Assembly: GCA_907165275.2 (NCBI GenBank)
Contig: OU015666.1
Location: 526,001-590,000 of the forward strand
Source: Zygaena filipendulae
Taxonomy: Eukaryota > Arthropoda > Insecta > Lepidoptera > Zygaenidae
Direction: 5' to 3'
Length of the DNA: 64,000 nt
Positions within the stretch are counted from its first letter, which is position 1. Every line of letters starts with the position of its first letter. Below, piece after piece: positions 23,578-33,687 of this stretch. The notes under the pieces are model-generated. The model saw nothing but the letters and a program-made list of their open reading frames with translations. It was not told the origin of the DNA and searched no databases. The translations under genes were made by a program, and so were the position numbers.

Positions 23578-23696
23578 AAAAACGACCGCGACAGTGAATC
23601 GCATGGTTGGCTTACATACATAAAAACGACCGCGACAGCGAATCGCATGGTTGAATTAAATAAGAAAAACGACCGCGACAGCGTATCGCATGGTTG
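23578..23696 (+). repeat. Leader array 1: three 32-bp units
   Basis: Units at 23578, 23622 and 23665 share AAAAACGACCGCGACAG followed by ATCGCATGGTTG, separated by short variable spacers (period 43-44 bp). The array lies in the untranslated leader just after the primer binding site. A role in packaging, dimerisation or translation is possible but not shown. Confidence 0.85.
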
Positions 23697-23902
23697 ACTG
23701 AAATGAATACAAGTGGCCTAGGTCAATAAATGCATGGCTATTTAAACATAATAACGTAGGGGTAACACCCTACAATTTGTTGTCCGTGAAATGGAAAGGT
23801 TGTGAGATTCGACCCTGACTCTGAATATCCGCATTATAAGTGTTGAGGCTGGGAATATTAACTTGCAATGCTCTTACAGATTGCTGAAGGATAATTAATA
23901 CA

Positions 23903-24023
23903 TATCTCGAGTAACATTAATAGTGAAAGTGATATTTAAATACGTATCTTGAGTAACAACAATAGTGAAAGTGATACGTATAAAAGACATTATCTCGAGT
24001 AACATCAATAGTGAAAGTGATAT
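23903..24023 (+). repeat. Leader array 2: three units of about 32 bp
   Basis: Units near 23903, 23945 and 23991 share ATCTCGAGTAACA followed by ATAGTGAAAGTGATA, with a period of about 42-46 bp. It is unrelated in sequence to the first array but similarly spaced. Confidence 0.85.
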
Positions 24024-24202
24024 GTAAAGACAATTATTGACATTTTAACAGTGCTAAAAGCGAATTACTGACATCGCAAGGACGATCCTTAAATTAATTG
24101 TATCATAATAGTCGTTAAGTGTAATAGTTGTTAAGTGACTTGTCTTGTGATTTAGTTTAATTTTTAATAACTTTAATCTAGTGAATCAGTGCATAAATAA
24201 AA

Positions 24203-25192
24203 ATGGGCAAGAGGAAGGAGAATGAAGGACCCACGGAGTCTGTTGAAGCCGAGACCGAAATAGAAAATGTACAGCCACAGCGTAAAAGGCGGCGCGAAGG
24301 CAGAGAAAAGGAGGTACCTGATAATGAAACAAAGTATGATCGTTTGTACAAGTTGTTCAAACGAACTACACGGCGGTTACAAAACAAAATTGAAGTTCTC
24401 GAACAAGAGCTTAAGCGGCCATCTGAAAAGGAAGATGTACCTCAAGAGGTTACAATTGAGAGTTCAGAGCCGGAAGTTCAAGAGAAAGTCATATATGTAA
24501 GCGATATATCGAGTTTACAACACGAAAAACCTAAATTCAGTAACCCGGAGAAGGGGCATCCGGTTACTTTTATCGAGGACTTAGAAACGTATCTTGAAAA
24601 GAGACGTGATGTGAAAGGACGAGAGGTACAGATTGCTATTGAGTGTCTCAAGGCGGAGGCAAAGGCGTGGGCCCGAATTTATAAAGATTCATGGTATAGT
24701 TTTAATGATTTTAAACGAGAATTTCTCGAAACTTATTGGGGAAAACCCGAGCAAGACAAAATACGTAGAGAGATTGCGTATAACAAATGGAACGGGGAAA
24801 AATGTCCGAAAATGTCCGATCATTTTATAAAGCTCGTAGGGCAAGCAAAAATGCTTACAAGACAAATACCAGAGGAGGATCTGGTGTCCGATATAATCAA
24901 ACACTTTCCAACTAATGTACAAGATTTATGGTTCTGGTCTAAGAGTCAGACAATTGCTGAGGTAACAAAATTCCTCAGGGCTTTGGATGATAATAGAGCG
25001 GAGGAAAGGCAACAACCTGTGAAATATCAAAAAAGCAACAAGAATATTAATGAAAATTGGAAAAAGGATTTTCAAAATAAATACCGCAAAGAGTGGCGGA
25101 AACCTAGTGAAACAAAACCGACGTCGACAGTGACATCGGGCAATTTAGAAGAGGAGCGGGAGAGTGAAGGCACCGCACCTTTAAACAACTAA
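24203..25192 (+). CDS. gag: Gag of the first LTR element
   Basis: The 329-residue structural polyprotein of the particle. Residues 1-40 are highly charged, with basic runs (QRKRRREGR, 26-34) that could serve nuclear entry or RNA binding. Residues 43-73 look like a coiled coil. Residues 105-262 resemble the capsid-type retrotransposon Gag domain, with conserved-looking aromatic and acidic spacing (AKAWARIY, FKREFLETYW). Residues 270-305 form a basic, Gln/Lys/Asn-rich tail. No CCHC zinc knuckle is present, so RNA binding probably depends on the basic segments. The ATG at 24203 is the first in this frame after the leader arrays. The frame ends at TAA 25190-25192, one codon after the frameshift heptamer. 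The Gag assignment rests on position, size and fold-like pattern, not a database match. Confidence 0.88.
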   Translation: MGKRKENEGPTESVEAETEIENVQPQRKRRREGREKEVPDNETKYDRLYKLFKRTTRRLQNKIEVLEQELKRPSEKEDVPQEVTIESSEPEVQEKVIYVSDISSLQHEKPKFSNPEKGHPVTFIEDLETYLEKRRDVKGREVQIAIECLKAEAKAWARIYKDSWYSFNDFKREFLETYWGKPEQDKIRREIAYNKWNGEKCPKMSDHFIKLVGQAKMLTRQIPEEDLVSDIIKHFPTNVQDLWFWSKSQTIAEVTKFLRALDDNRAEERQQPVKYQKSNKNINENWKKDFQNKYRKEWRKPSETKPTSTVTSGNLEEERESEGTAPLNN

Positions 25193-25237
25193 AGACTGCG
25201 AAGAGGGTTCCGGTTGCAGTCGGCAGTGTAAGGAACC
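25180..25237 (+). promoter_or_regulatory. -1 ribosomal frameshift signal with H-type pseudoknot
   Basis: The heptamer T_TTA_AAC (25180-25186) is in the correct phase with the Gag codons TTA AAC. A 7-nt spacer (25187-25193) contains the Gag stop. Stem 1 is GACTGC (25194-25199) with GCAGTC (25216-25221), extendable by two weaker pairs. Stem 2 is GGTTCC (25206-25211), in the stem 1 loop, with GGAACC (25232-25237). Loops are 6, 4 and 10 nt. The Pol frame is open from 25168, so a -1 shift here joins Gag to Pol. The heptamer U_UUA_AAC with a spacer of this length and a pseudoknot is the established arrangement for efficient -1 frameshifting. Confidence 0.88.
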
Positions 25238-25239
25238 GA

Positions 25240-25362
25240 GGGTTCGAAATTATGAAGAGCATGGGGTGGCGCCCAGGCGAGAAGTTAGGAAAAAATTCTC
25301 AAGGACTCTACAAACCTATCGAACTAAATGGTCAAACCCACAAAGAGGGGTTAGGCTATGAG
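25240..25362 (+). other. G-patch-like domain spanning the transframe region
   Basis: In the Pol frame the sequence GFEIMKSMGWRPGEKLGK continues through NSQGLYKPI to GLGYE, about 41 residues. This follows the G-patch pattern of a hydrophobic lead, MGW, spaced glycines, LGK, a further Gly, Pro-Ile and a final GLG. One glycine of the usual G-x-G-L-G is a lysine. G-patch domains bind RNA or RNA helicases. In betaretroviruses one lies at the C-terminal end of protease; here it lies before protease. The first residues are encoded upstream of the first Pol ATG, so a complete domain arises only in the frameshift product. Confidence 0.8.
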
Positions 25363-28300
25363 TTTAATAATATGAAGTACAACTTTGTAAAACATTTACA
25401 GAATAGACAAGACAAGTTGCAACAGGGAGTCATTATCTCAGAACTTAATGTTAAGTCTGTTCTAAATGAATCTCAGAGAGAAATTGAAGTACTAGAAAAT
25501 TTTAAAAGTGAAGTTGTAATAAATATATTCAATTTTGAGATAGAGGCTCTCCTGGACACAGGGAGCGATATTACCTGTATATCAGAAGAGCTCTGGATCG
25601 AAATTGCAAAGAAAAATCAGAATTTAGCTACTATGCCTGTAAAAGCGATTCAAATAAGAGGTGTCCTCGGACAAAAGAGCTCTAAAATACAACAGATAGT
25701 ATTGTTGCCTGTGAGATTTAACGATTTAATTATTGAAACAAGTTTCTTAATTGTGCCTAAATTAGTAAGATCTTGTATTATTGGTTTTGATTGGCTAAGG
25801 ATGAATAGGGCCATCATAGATTTAAGTACCGATAAGACTGGAATGTATATAACTAAAGATGCAAAAGAATATTTTATAGAGTTGTTCAAGAGAAATATTG
25901 TAGCAATATGCAAAATTGATTTCTCAAGTTTTGAAAGTATTTTTAATAACATAAAAATTGGTTGCGACTTAAACACTAAAAATAGAGAGACTTTAAAAGT
26001 TGTTCTAAAATCTTATGCTTCTATGTTCTCCGAACAACTAGGACGAGCGAATTGCTACGAACATAAGATAGAGATGGTCGATGAGCTTCCTATTGTAAAC
26101 AGATCTTACCCTATACCATACGCCTACAGGGCGAAACTTCAATCGAAGTTGGATGAGATGGAGAGTAATGGTATTATAACGAGAATGTCAACACCATACA
26201 GTAGTCCGTTAACATTCACATTGAAGAAAGACGGCTCTATAAGAGTCTTATTAGATGCTAGAGGCATAAATAAAAAGATGATTGGCGAAACTGAAAAACC
26301 TCCAATGCAATTGGATGTTTTGAATTCATTTCATGGTGCGAAATATATAACCACTATCGACTTAAATAATGCATACTTTCAAATACCGATTTGTAAAGAA
26401 AGTAGAAAATACACAGGGTTCACCTTCAATGGAAAGTCGTATGTTTACAATGTACTACCACAAGGATTGAAGACTTCAGTGGGAAGTTTCAGTCGTGCAA
26501 TGGACAAGATATTGGGTCCGGAAGTAAGAGAGTTTTGTGTGAATTACTTAGATGACTTGGCAATTATCACAACTGGAACGTTGGATTTACACTTCGAACA
26601 TATACAGACGGTCCTTGGCAAACTGTATGAAGCGGGTATGACCTGTAACTTGCAAAAATGTGAATTTATATGTAAAGAGATTAAGATGTTGGGTTTCATA
26701 ATATCCACTGAAGGGATACAAACAGATCCAGACAAGTTAAAGAGTATAAGAGATTTTCCAAAACCTAAGAAAGTAAAGCAATTAAGAGCGTTTTTGGGAC
26801 TCTGTAATTTTTATCGAAGATTTATACATGATTATAGCAATTTGATCGTACCATTGTGTAAACTATTAAAGAAAGATCAATCATGGAATTGGGGTTCTGA
26901 GGAACAAGGTGCATTTGATCGATTAAAAGAAAGATTTATAAAAACCGTGATGTTACACCATCCGGATTTTAATAAACCGTATTACTTACAAACTGATTGT
27001 TCGGGCATTGGATTGGCTGGTGTGCTCTATCAATTGGACGATAATAACGAAATGAAAATTTTAGGATACCACAGTAAAACATTAAAAGGACCAGAATTAA
27101 ACTGGACAGTAACTGAACAAGAATTTTATGCAATAATAAGTTGTATAAAAAAGTTTGAAACATATCTAAGAGGTGCACAGTTGACGATTAAAACTGATCA
27201 TAAAGCTCTGATATTCGTGAAGAATTGGAAGCTTTATAACAGTAGAGTAACGCGTTGGATACTTTATTTGGAACAGTTTAATTATAAAGTAGAACACATA
27301 ACAGGAAAACAAAATTTAGTTGCTGATATATTATCGAGATATTTGCCTGAGGGCAAGCATATACAGGAAGATAGGGGTATATGCTTCGAGATTTTATATA
27401 CAGAAACTACTGAAAATGTTGAGCTCAAAGAAAAATTGAACCGATTATCTGAACTACAATCATTAGACGCTGATATCAGCGCAATTAAAGAACGTCTGGG
27501 AAGCGTGAGTGTGGCACAAAGTAGATCAGATAGAATTATATTGCGATGTAAATTACGAAACAACATTTTGTATTATAGTTCAATTGAGACGAGCAAGGAA
27601 GTCATATATCTTCCAAAAATCTTAATTAACGATATAATCGATCAAGTACACCTTGAAATGGGGCATCAAGGTGCTTATAAAGTTGTAAAATATATTAAAG
27701 ATAGATTTTATTGGCATGCGCTTACTAGAGATGTGAGAAAGAGGATTAAAACATGTCATGTATGCCAAATGTCAAAGAGCGAGAATATTAAATATGTTGG
27801 ACCCTGTCAGTCGATATTGTCTAAAGACATTGGAGACATTGTAATGGCAGATATATACGGACCGCTACCAGCAGGAACCCTCGGGCTGAAATTCATAATA
27901 GTCTTTCAGGACACATTCAGCAAATTTATAAAGTTATACCCGATGAAAGATGCCACCGGCAGAAGTGTTTTATCTAAACTAAAACACTTTTCAGAGATTA
28001 TAAAACCGAAAACTATAATGACTGACAATGGAAAGCAATTTATAAGTAATGTGTGGAGAGATGGCGTGAAAGAGTTGGGCATCAAAGCTATATATACCAC
28101 TGTGAGAAATCCTAGACCGAATACAGTTGAAAGAGTAAACAGAGAGTTGGGTAGATTGTTTAGAACCTATTGTGGTTCGAATCATAAGTCTTGGCCTAAT
28201 ATACTACCGACTTTAGAAGAGTTATATAACAATAGTTTTCATGACAGTATAGGCTTCACTCCGTGTGAAGTTATGTACGGTGAACCAAATAAATTATCAT

Positions 28301-28638
28301 TTGATGAGAAGCTCATGATCAACAGAAAACCCTTAAATTTACACGATATCAGAACTCAAGTTCGAGAGAATTTAAAAAGTGCTAGTAATGTACGACGCAC
28401 GAAATATGACAAGAGTCATAAATTGATTGTATTCCAAATTGGTGACTTAGTAAAAATACGTAGAGATAACAGGTCCGTTAAAGGGCGTAAAGAGACAAAA
28501 AAGTTTGAATTTTTGTATGAAGGTCCATACAGAGTGGCCGCCGTGCCTTTCAATAATGTTTATACTTTACAAGACGTGAACACTGATAACCTTAAAGGCA
28601 ATTATAATGCTATTCACTTGTACAAATATTATAAATAA
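25252..28638 (+). CDS. pol: Pol of the first LTR element: G-patch, protease, RT, RNase H, integrase
   Basis: The 1128 residues are counted from the first ATG, but the real product is probably a Gag-Pol fusion made by -1 frameshifting, whose open frame starts at 25168. A G-patch-like domain covers residues 1-37 and a few codons upstream (MGWRPGEKLGKNSQG, then GLGYE). Protease: active site DTGS at 102-105 and IIGFDWL at 176-182. Reverse transcriptase: LPQG 402-405 and catalytic YLDD 432-435. RNase H: D582, E622, D649, D692. Integrase: zinc site H800, H805, C835, C838 with H-X4-H and C-X2-C spacing, catalytic D867, D925, E960 (D-D-35-E), and a GPY/F-type module near 1089-1095. No chromodomain follows. 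No stops or missing catalytic residues were seen. Confidence 0.97.
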   Translation: MKSMGWRPGEKLGKNSQGLYKPIELNGQTHKEGLGYEFNNMKYNFVKHLQNRQDKLQQGVIISELNVKSVLNESQREIEVLENFKSEVVINIFNFEIEALLDTGSDITCISEELWIEIAKKNQNLATMPVKAIQIRGVLGQKSSKIQQIVLLPVRFNDLIIETSFLIVPKLVRSCIIGFDWLRMNRAIIDLSTDKTGMYITKDAKEYFIELFKRNIVAICKIDFSSFESIFNNIKIGCDLNTKNRETLKVVLKSYASMFSEQLGRANCYEHKIEMVDELPIVNRSYPIPYAYRAKLQSKLDEMESNGIITRMSTPYSSPLTFTLKKDGSIRVLLDARGINKKMIGETEKPPMQLDVLNSFHGAKYITTIDLNNAYFQIPICKESRKYTGFTFNGKSYVYNVLPQGLKTSVGSFSRAMDKILGPEVREFCVNYLDDLAIITTGTLDLHFEHIQTVLGKLYEAGMTCNLQKCEFICKEIKMLGFIISTEGIQTDPDKLKSIRDFPKPKKVKQLRAFLGLCNFYRRFIHDYSNLIVPLCKLLKKDQSWNWGSEEQGAFDRLKERFIKTVMLHHPDFNKPYYLQTDCSGIGLAGVLYQLDDNNEMKILGYHSKTLKGPELNWTVTEQEFYAIISCIKKFETYLRGAQLTIKTDHKALIFVKNWKLYNSRVTRWILYLEQFNYKVEHITGKQNLVADILSRYLPEGKHIQEDRGICFEILYTETTENVELKEKLNRLSELQSLDADISAIKERLGSVSVAQSRSDRIILRCKLRNNILYYSSIETSKEVIYLPKILINDIIDQVHLEMGHQGAYKVVKYIKDRFYWHALTRDVRKRIKTCHVCQMSKSENIKYVGPCQSILSKDIGDIVMADIYGPLPAGTLGLKFIIVFQDTFSKFIKLYPMKDATGRSVLSKLKHFSEIIKPKTIMTDNGKQFISNVWRDGVKELGIKAIYTTVRNPRPNTVERVNRELGRLFRTYCGSNHKSWPNILPTLEELYNNSFHDSIGFTPCEVMYGEPNKLSFDEKLMINRKPLNLHDIRTQVRENLKSASNVRRTKYDKSHKLIVFQIGDLVKIRRDNRSVKGRKETKKFEFLYEGPYRVAAVPFNNVYTLQDVNTDNLKGNYNAIHLYKYYK

Positions 28639-29271
28639 TAAAGGACTACCCCGAAGGTCCGATAATAATGTAAACATATTTAATGTTTAAGATGGTTGTT
28701 AATATGTAAATAATGTTGTTGATTCGAAATAATAATCATTAAGATTGTATCTTATGATTGTTGATGTTGTTGATTCGATGTAATAAATATTATTAAGATT
28801 GTACCCTGATATGATTGTTAATAATATTGTAAGAAGGAACTAATCATTAAGATTGTATCTTAAGATTGTAAATATTGTTGATTCGAATGTACATAAATAA
28901 TTGTGATAATTATTTTAAGTGAATAAAGACATAGAAAAAATTGGGTCAGGGAGAAGTGGCTCAATCACATTCAATCAGTTAAACAATATATATTGGTTCA
29001 AAAACCAAAAGATGTCTTGATATAACAAACATACTTTAATCGCCTATTATGCGATAAAGCATAACTATATGAGATCTAGCAAAACTAATTAATACCATAA
29101 CAAACACATCGCCATTCCACATCACTTTATTGGTGAACGATTGAATGTGGTTGGAGGGGTGTTGGGGCGGCTGCTTCCCAAAAAAATAATAAATTTATGG
29201 TATAATTAAAGAGGCGAAAATAACTTAGAAAGTTTTATTACTCAGTGTTTCATAAAACTTTGGGGGGGGAT
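28639..29271 (+). other. 3' non-coding region and polypurine tract of the first element
   Basis: There is no envelope or other frame. Imperfect repeats of ATTAAGATTGTATCTTA-type sequence with GTTGATTCGA occur three times between 28700 and 28895. CAATCACATTCAATC (28963) and GATTGAATGTGGTTG (29150) are complementary and could pair. The polypurine tract GGGGGGGGA (29262-29270) directly precedes the 3' LTR. Confidence 0.75.
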
Positions 29272-31659
29272 TGTGACGCCCTATGAGGCTTAAAAATTTA
29301 TTTATATTCGAAAAAGCATTTTAAAGATATATGTATAGTGTATTATAACATAATACACTATATGTATAATGTATTATGATATAATACACTATAAAACTTA
29401 AGTTGAAATATATTTAAAGTATTGCGAGTTGATAAACTCACAATCTAAATTTTGTATGATTATTGATGTATAATTCATAAACTAAAATGAATAAAGTAAT
29501 TATTCATATGAAATAAAATGTTTATAATAAGGTATATTAACCGTGTGCTTGGTTTCAGATGTAACGGTGATATCGACTTGTACCCCCCAACCCCCCGCAT
29601 ACCCCTCTCAAACGAGACGCGAACGCACCGCCAGTATCCACGCGGGCGGCTGAGACGTGAAGTGGCATCGCGCGGCGGGCGGACGAGCGAGTCGAGAGGC
29701 TACGCGTCGCGCGTAGAGCGCGTCGCGTATACAACATTAAATGTTGTTAAACGAGTTTGGTGGTGGCTCGAATATAGATTTGCATTATTATGCTTATCTA
29801 AATATTAAGTTAACATAGAGTGTTGACAAACGAGTTTGGTGGTAGCTCGTATACGGATATTGTATTATTATACAAATCTAAATAATTATATTGGAGTCTC
29901 ACGTGAAGGTCTTAGATGAGAATGCCGACGACCACTTTCACAATAAAGATGATGTAGTTGGGAGTTCGAACGAGCTTACGTACTTAGTGACTTGTCGCTC
30001 TGTACGAAAGCCTTGTCAACGCGCTCGACGTCCGTTAGGATATCTTGTGCGAAGACATATATTATTATGAGGAAGGCTTTCGGTGTGTATGGATTGTAAT
30101 TTTATTGTTATTAAATTATAATTCATCACATCTTATCGGCTCGATGCATACGTGTATTTTCAATTTATTGGAATTTACAACGACGATGAACTCTAATCCT
30201 GAGCGGTTAGACGTCGCGCGTCGCGAGCGTAAGATAATGTGGAAAGGTAAAAATCCGCGCCTTGAGTTGTCTTCGCCGTGACGGGTTTCGTTGTGCACGT
30301 ATTGTATCTTGTCTATTGAATAACTACGCCTTCCGTGTTATTCAAAAACTATCATCGACTATGCGGCTGACTGGAGACGCGGGATCGCTTCCTACACCAA
30401 GGGAGTGTTGAACGCTCTTCTTTCAAGATAACATTACTTTCTTTTTTTTACAAACATAATAATTATAGTCAATGCGCTTTGTGACTTTGTTACGTTGTGC
30501 AGAGATTATGGGATCGGCTGTGGACGACCTAGTCGTTAACGCTTGATCTCGGTAAACAGTTGTGTTTTTCAACACGACTTGTTTATCAAATGAACGAGTG
30601 CTGAGTGGGTGTTGTACGAGGACGAGTGTGATCCAATCAATTGGGCTTCGGCCTTAGCTACGTGTAGCTACTTATAACACAAATTGACCGACTGAAGTTA
30701 TGATGTCCGGCGAGACTGGTCTCATACACTTATATTTGAATTATTGGGATGGTGTTGAGGTCGCGGTACTATCCGCATTACGGCCTCGGTCTTCGGGCTG
30801 ACACGTACCCAGGGGTCTCGGCACCGCCGAATTATGACCTCCAACGATTGCTGCTGATACGGGACGTACAGTCTCATATAGCTGATTCATCCTCTAACGG
30901 ATGTCGGTTATGCATATTTGGAGAACTCTCTACCTTGTGCAACACAGGTGGGGGGGGGTGGTAACTGCTTATGAGCAGGTGGATGACCATCACCGTGGGT
31001 AGCGCAGGACGGGGCTATTCCACCTCTCGCTATATAATAAACTTGTTATGTAGTGAGAGCCATTGTAAATATTCCTATTGGAATATCAAGTTGATTATAT
31101 TAAACTTCGTATGGGAGGTGTTCTATGAGCATCATATTCCTATCTCAGAATCCGAACACTACTAACGTCGATAGACGTAAGTTAGTGATTATGTGTACCA
31201 CTGTAATAAGGCTACCGTCTTTGGAGTCTCTCTGCTTCCGGGCTAACAACACTATTAACGCACAGACGTTAAATAAATGTACAGTGTAGTCTCGCACTTA
31301 AAAATAGAACCGTTCGTGTAGAGCGAGTTCATATAAGGAACGAATGTCACCCAACTCAAACGCAGTTGGGTGTACTAAATATAAATATTTCTTGTAAGAA
31401 ATATTATGCACAAATATTAAAATAAAATGTCAAATTAATTGATGGTTGTTTTATTCAATTAATACCTAAGTCCAACCTCGACCCATTATAATAATGCGGA
31501 TAGGATGGTGACGGAATCGAATCTCAACCTAAAAGAAACTGGAGTCATTTATAACACAACGTAAAACTGGGTCTAACTATTAGACGAAATTGGCCAAAAT
31601 TAAAATGTTCAACATCTTTGATGTTGTTCATAAATTGATGGAGGAGGGTGAAAGTTACA
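29272..31659 (+). repeat. 3' LTR (2388 bp)
   Basis: It is the counterpart of 21149-23536, ending TTACA where the 5' LTR ends ATACA. It is followed by the CTGG target duplication. The near identity indicates a very recent insertion. Confidence 0.95.
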
Positions 31660-31731
31660 CTGGCTTACCTAGCAGAGTTGTGGTGGTCAAATTATATGAA
31701 TACCATAAATTATATATTCATAGGAATAATA

Positions 31732-32080
31732 CAACGTGTTAATGAATTAACTGAAAACCTGATACACCCCATTTAAAAAAAAATAAACAATAATATGATT
31801 AAAATATATTTTATGTCGAAAAAAATTATACTTTAAAAGTTATTCAACATTAGTTTGGAGGTGACCTATCTACGAAATTCCAAGCGCTACGCCCGCGCCT
31901 ACCGGTTCGAATTTTTTTGCTGCGGGCGGCGTACGCGCCAAATATTGTATTATAAATAATTTAGACATGGGCTAGTAAAAATGAAAAAATATAACCTACA
32001 TTAAAACATAGTGCGATCGATTCGCTAGTCGATTCTGAGCAAACTACTTTCTAGTTTTCAGTTAATTCATTAACACATTG
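31732..32080. mobile_element. MITE of about 349 bp with TA target duplication (copy 1)
   Basis: The terminal inverted repeats are about 26 bp, beginning CAACGTGTTAATGAATTAAC, with one change at the right end (CACATTG). It is flanked by TA on both sides, as in Tc1/mariner-type elements. It has no coding capacity. A second copy is at 55525-55872. Confidence 0.85.
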
Positions 32081-33687
32081 TATAGGTATACCAAGTTATT
32101 TTTAGTAAACACTGTATCTATACCGATACAATCCAAAATTTCTATCTAAAGAACCACGATTATAGTAAATATTAAAAATCGATTGCAGTGCGTTAGTTTT
32201 GCGAATTCGAAAATTGCTCGACCGATTTGAATAGTTTTTTGTTGTTTGTAATTGCTTCGTTTTGTATGAGAGAAAAATTTTGTTTTGTATGCGTGAAACC
32301 GCGGGACACAGCTGTTCATGATTAAAAAAAAAATTATGAAATACATATCATTTATCATAGTTTTACCATTTTAAAAGACCCAGTACCATAGTTTCGGTTA
32401 AGTAAGTTGAATCGTATCTAAGTCATTCAGTACTTAGAAATCAATCAGTCAGTCAGTTTTCAAGAGACTCCCTGTTTCAATTCTCAAAAATAGGTAGGTA
32501 CCGTACATTTTTATGACAACGAAAAAAGGAAATCATCCTGTACAATATCGTCTGTCAGCGGTAAAGGTAAAGGGCTAAGGGGAAGGCGATAGTGTTACCT
32601 TTGAAGGGGGAAGAGGCTTGTGAGGTTGAGTAGGGGATAATGCTTAAGTTATAACCCTGGGGTCATTGCCACGGCAGCTTTTTGATATTGACTAGAGCCA
32701 ACATGATTACACCTCCACAGAAAGTTTAGTCATTCGTATGTAAAAATGTGGTAAACAGCTAGTTCAATAAAAACTCAAATATTAGGTATGTGAAAAGGAT
32801 TTTATTTACATAGTTGTAAATAATTAAATTGAATATCATGTCCTTTTACTTATTATTTATATATAATGTTTCACTAAAAACAATACACCGAATTCGTTAT
32901 GAATTTATTTAACCATCTTGTTAATTCGAATCAAGTAATTAATTGTAGATAAGTAAAATATTTTGTTTACATGAGATGTTTTAACAAGTTATTGTATCGA
33001 TAAAATTTACGGGCAAATGTGAAGAAATCGAATCAATTAGAATTCGGAAAACATTCAACCCTTAAAATAAATTGTCTTTAAAATTATAAACGAGCCACGG
33101 TATCCTAAAAACAGAAACCAAACATCGCCTCCGACAAGAACACCTTTGTAAGTTGTCAGCGCACTACAAAGAGGGCAATGAGTATAACAATTTGATGTCT
33201 CCTTTGCAAAAAACTGTTGTCGCTTATTTTCATCACAAAGAATAAGGAAGGAAGCATCAACCGGTACTATAAGATATAATATAATAATATAATACATGGA
33301 GGCAGGTACTCGAAGTTTACCTGTTTGATGTCAGTAACGCGATTTGGTTATGAGAGATTGCTCTGTGAATATCAATGGGGTTTTGGAGACTGCCGCTGTG
33401 CTAGTTTCGATCGTGTTTACTCTATGGAATATTCGATGTGCAACAACAAGTGAAGAGAATTTATGTAAGCTGGGCTAAAATTCCAAATTTTATCTTTCAG
33501 CACTCGTTTGTCTACGTTGTTGATTAAACTTTGCTTGGAGGACGGAAGAATCGTCTCGCTTAGATTCATAATATCTAGTTTATCTGATAAGAAATACCTA
33601 ATTAACATCAATAAATTTATGATTCAAATAAGATATTTCTGCTCCGAGAAATTCTGACAGTCACTGAGAATTTTAAGATAATAGGTA
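32081..33687. other. Gene-less stretch
   Basis: A Helitron-like remnant ends near 32314 (GTGAAACCGCGGGACACAGC). The rest is AT-rich and unassigned; an 80-codon frame at 33055-33297 (minus) has no recognisable domain. Confidence 0.45.

Larger units (their letters stand above)
21149..31659 (+). mobile_element. Full-length Ty3/Gypsy LTR retrotransposon with G-patch Pol
   Basis: A complete 10.5-kb element bounded by CTGG at 21145-21148 and 31660-31663. That is a 4-bp target duplication, as expected for Ty3/Gypsy integrases. The order is 5' LTR, primer binding site, repeat-rich leader, gag, -1 frameshift, protease, reverse transcriptase, RNase H, integrase, 0.6-kb 3' non-coding region, polypurine tract, 3' LTR. 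There is no envelope frame and no chromodomain. The protein order with integrase last separates it from Copia. All catalytic residues are present and no stop interrupts the frames, so it may be active. I do not recognise a named family. Confidence 0.95.

Noticed and set aside
23578..24023. CRISPR-like spacing of the leader repeats
   Set aside because: Three units each, within an insect LTR retrotransposon leader, with related spacers and no cas genes. They are tandem leader repeats.
24178..24387. Antisense frames over gag, pol and env (24178-24387, 25650-25976, 58902-59189 and others)
   Set aside because: They are shadows of the real coding frames on the opposite strand or in other phases.
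28639..29271. Possible env gene after pol in the first element
   Set aside because: Only 0.6 kb is available and no open frame of useful length exists before the 3' LTR.
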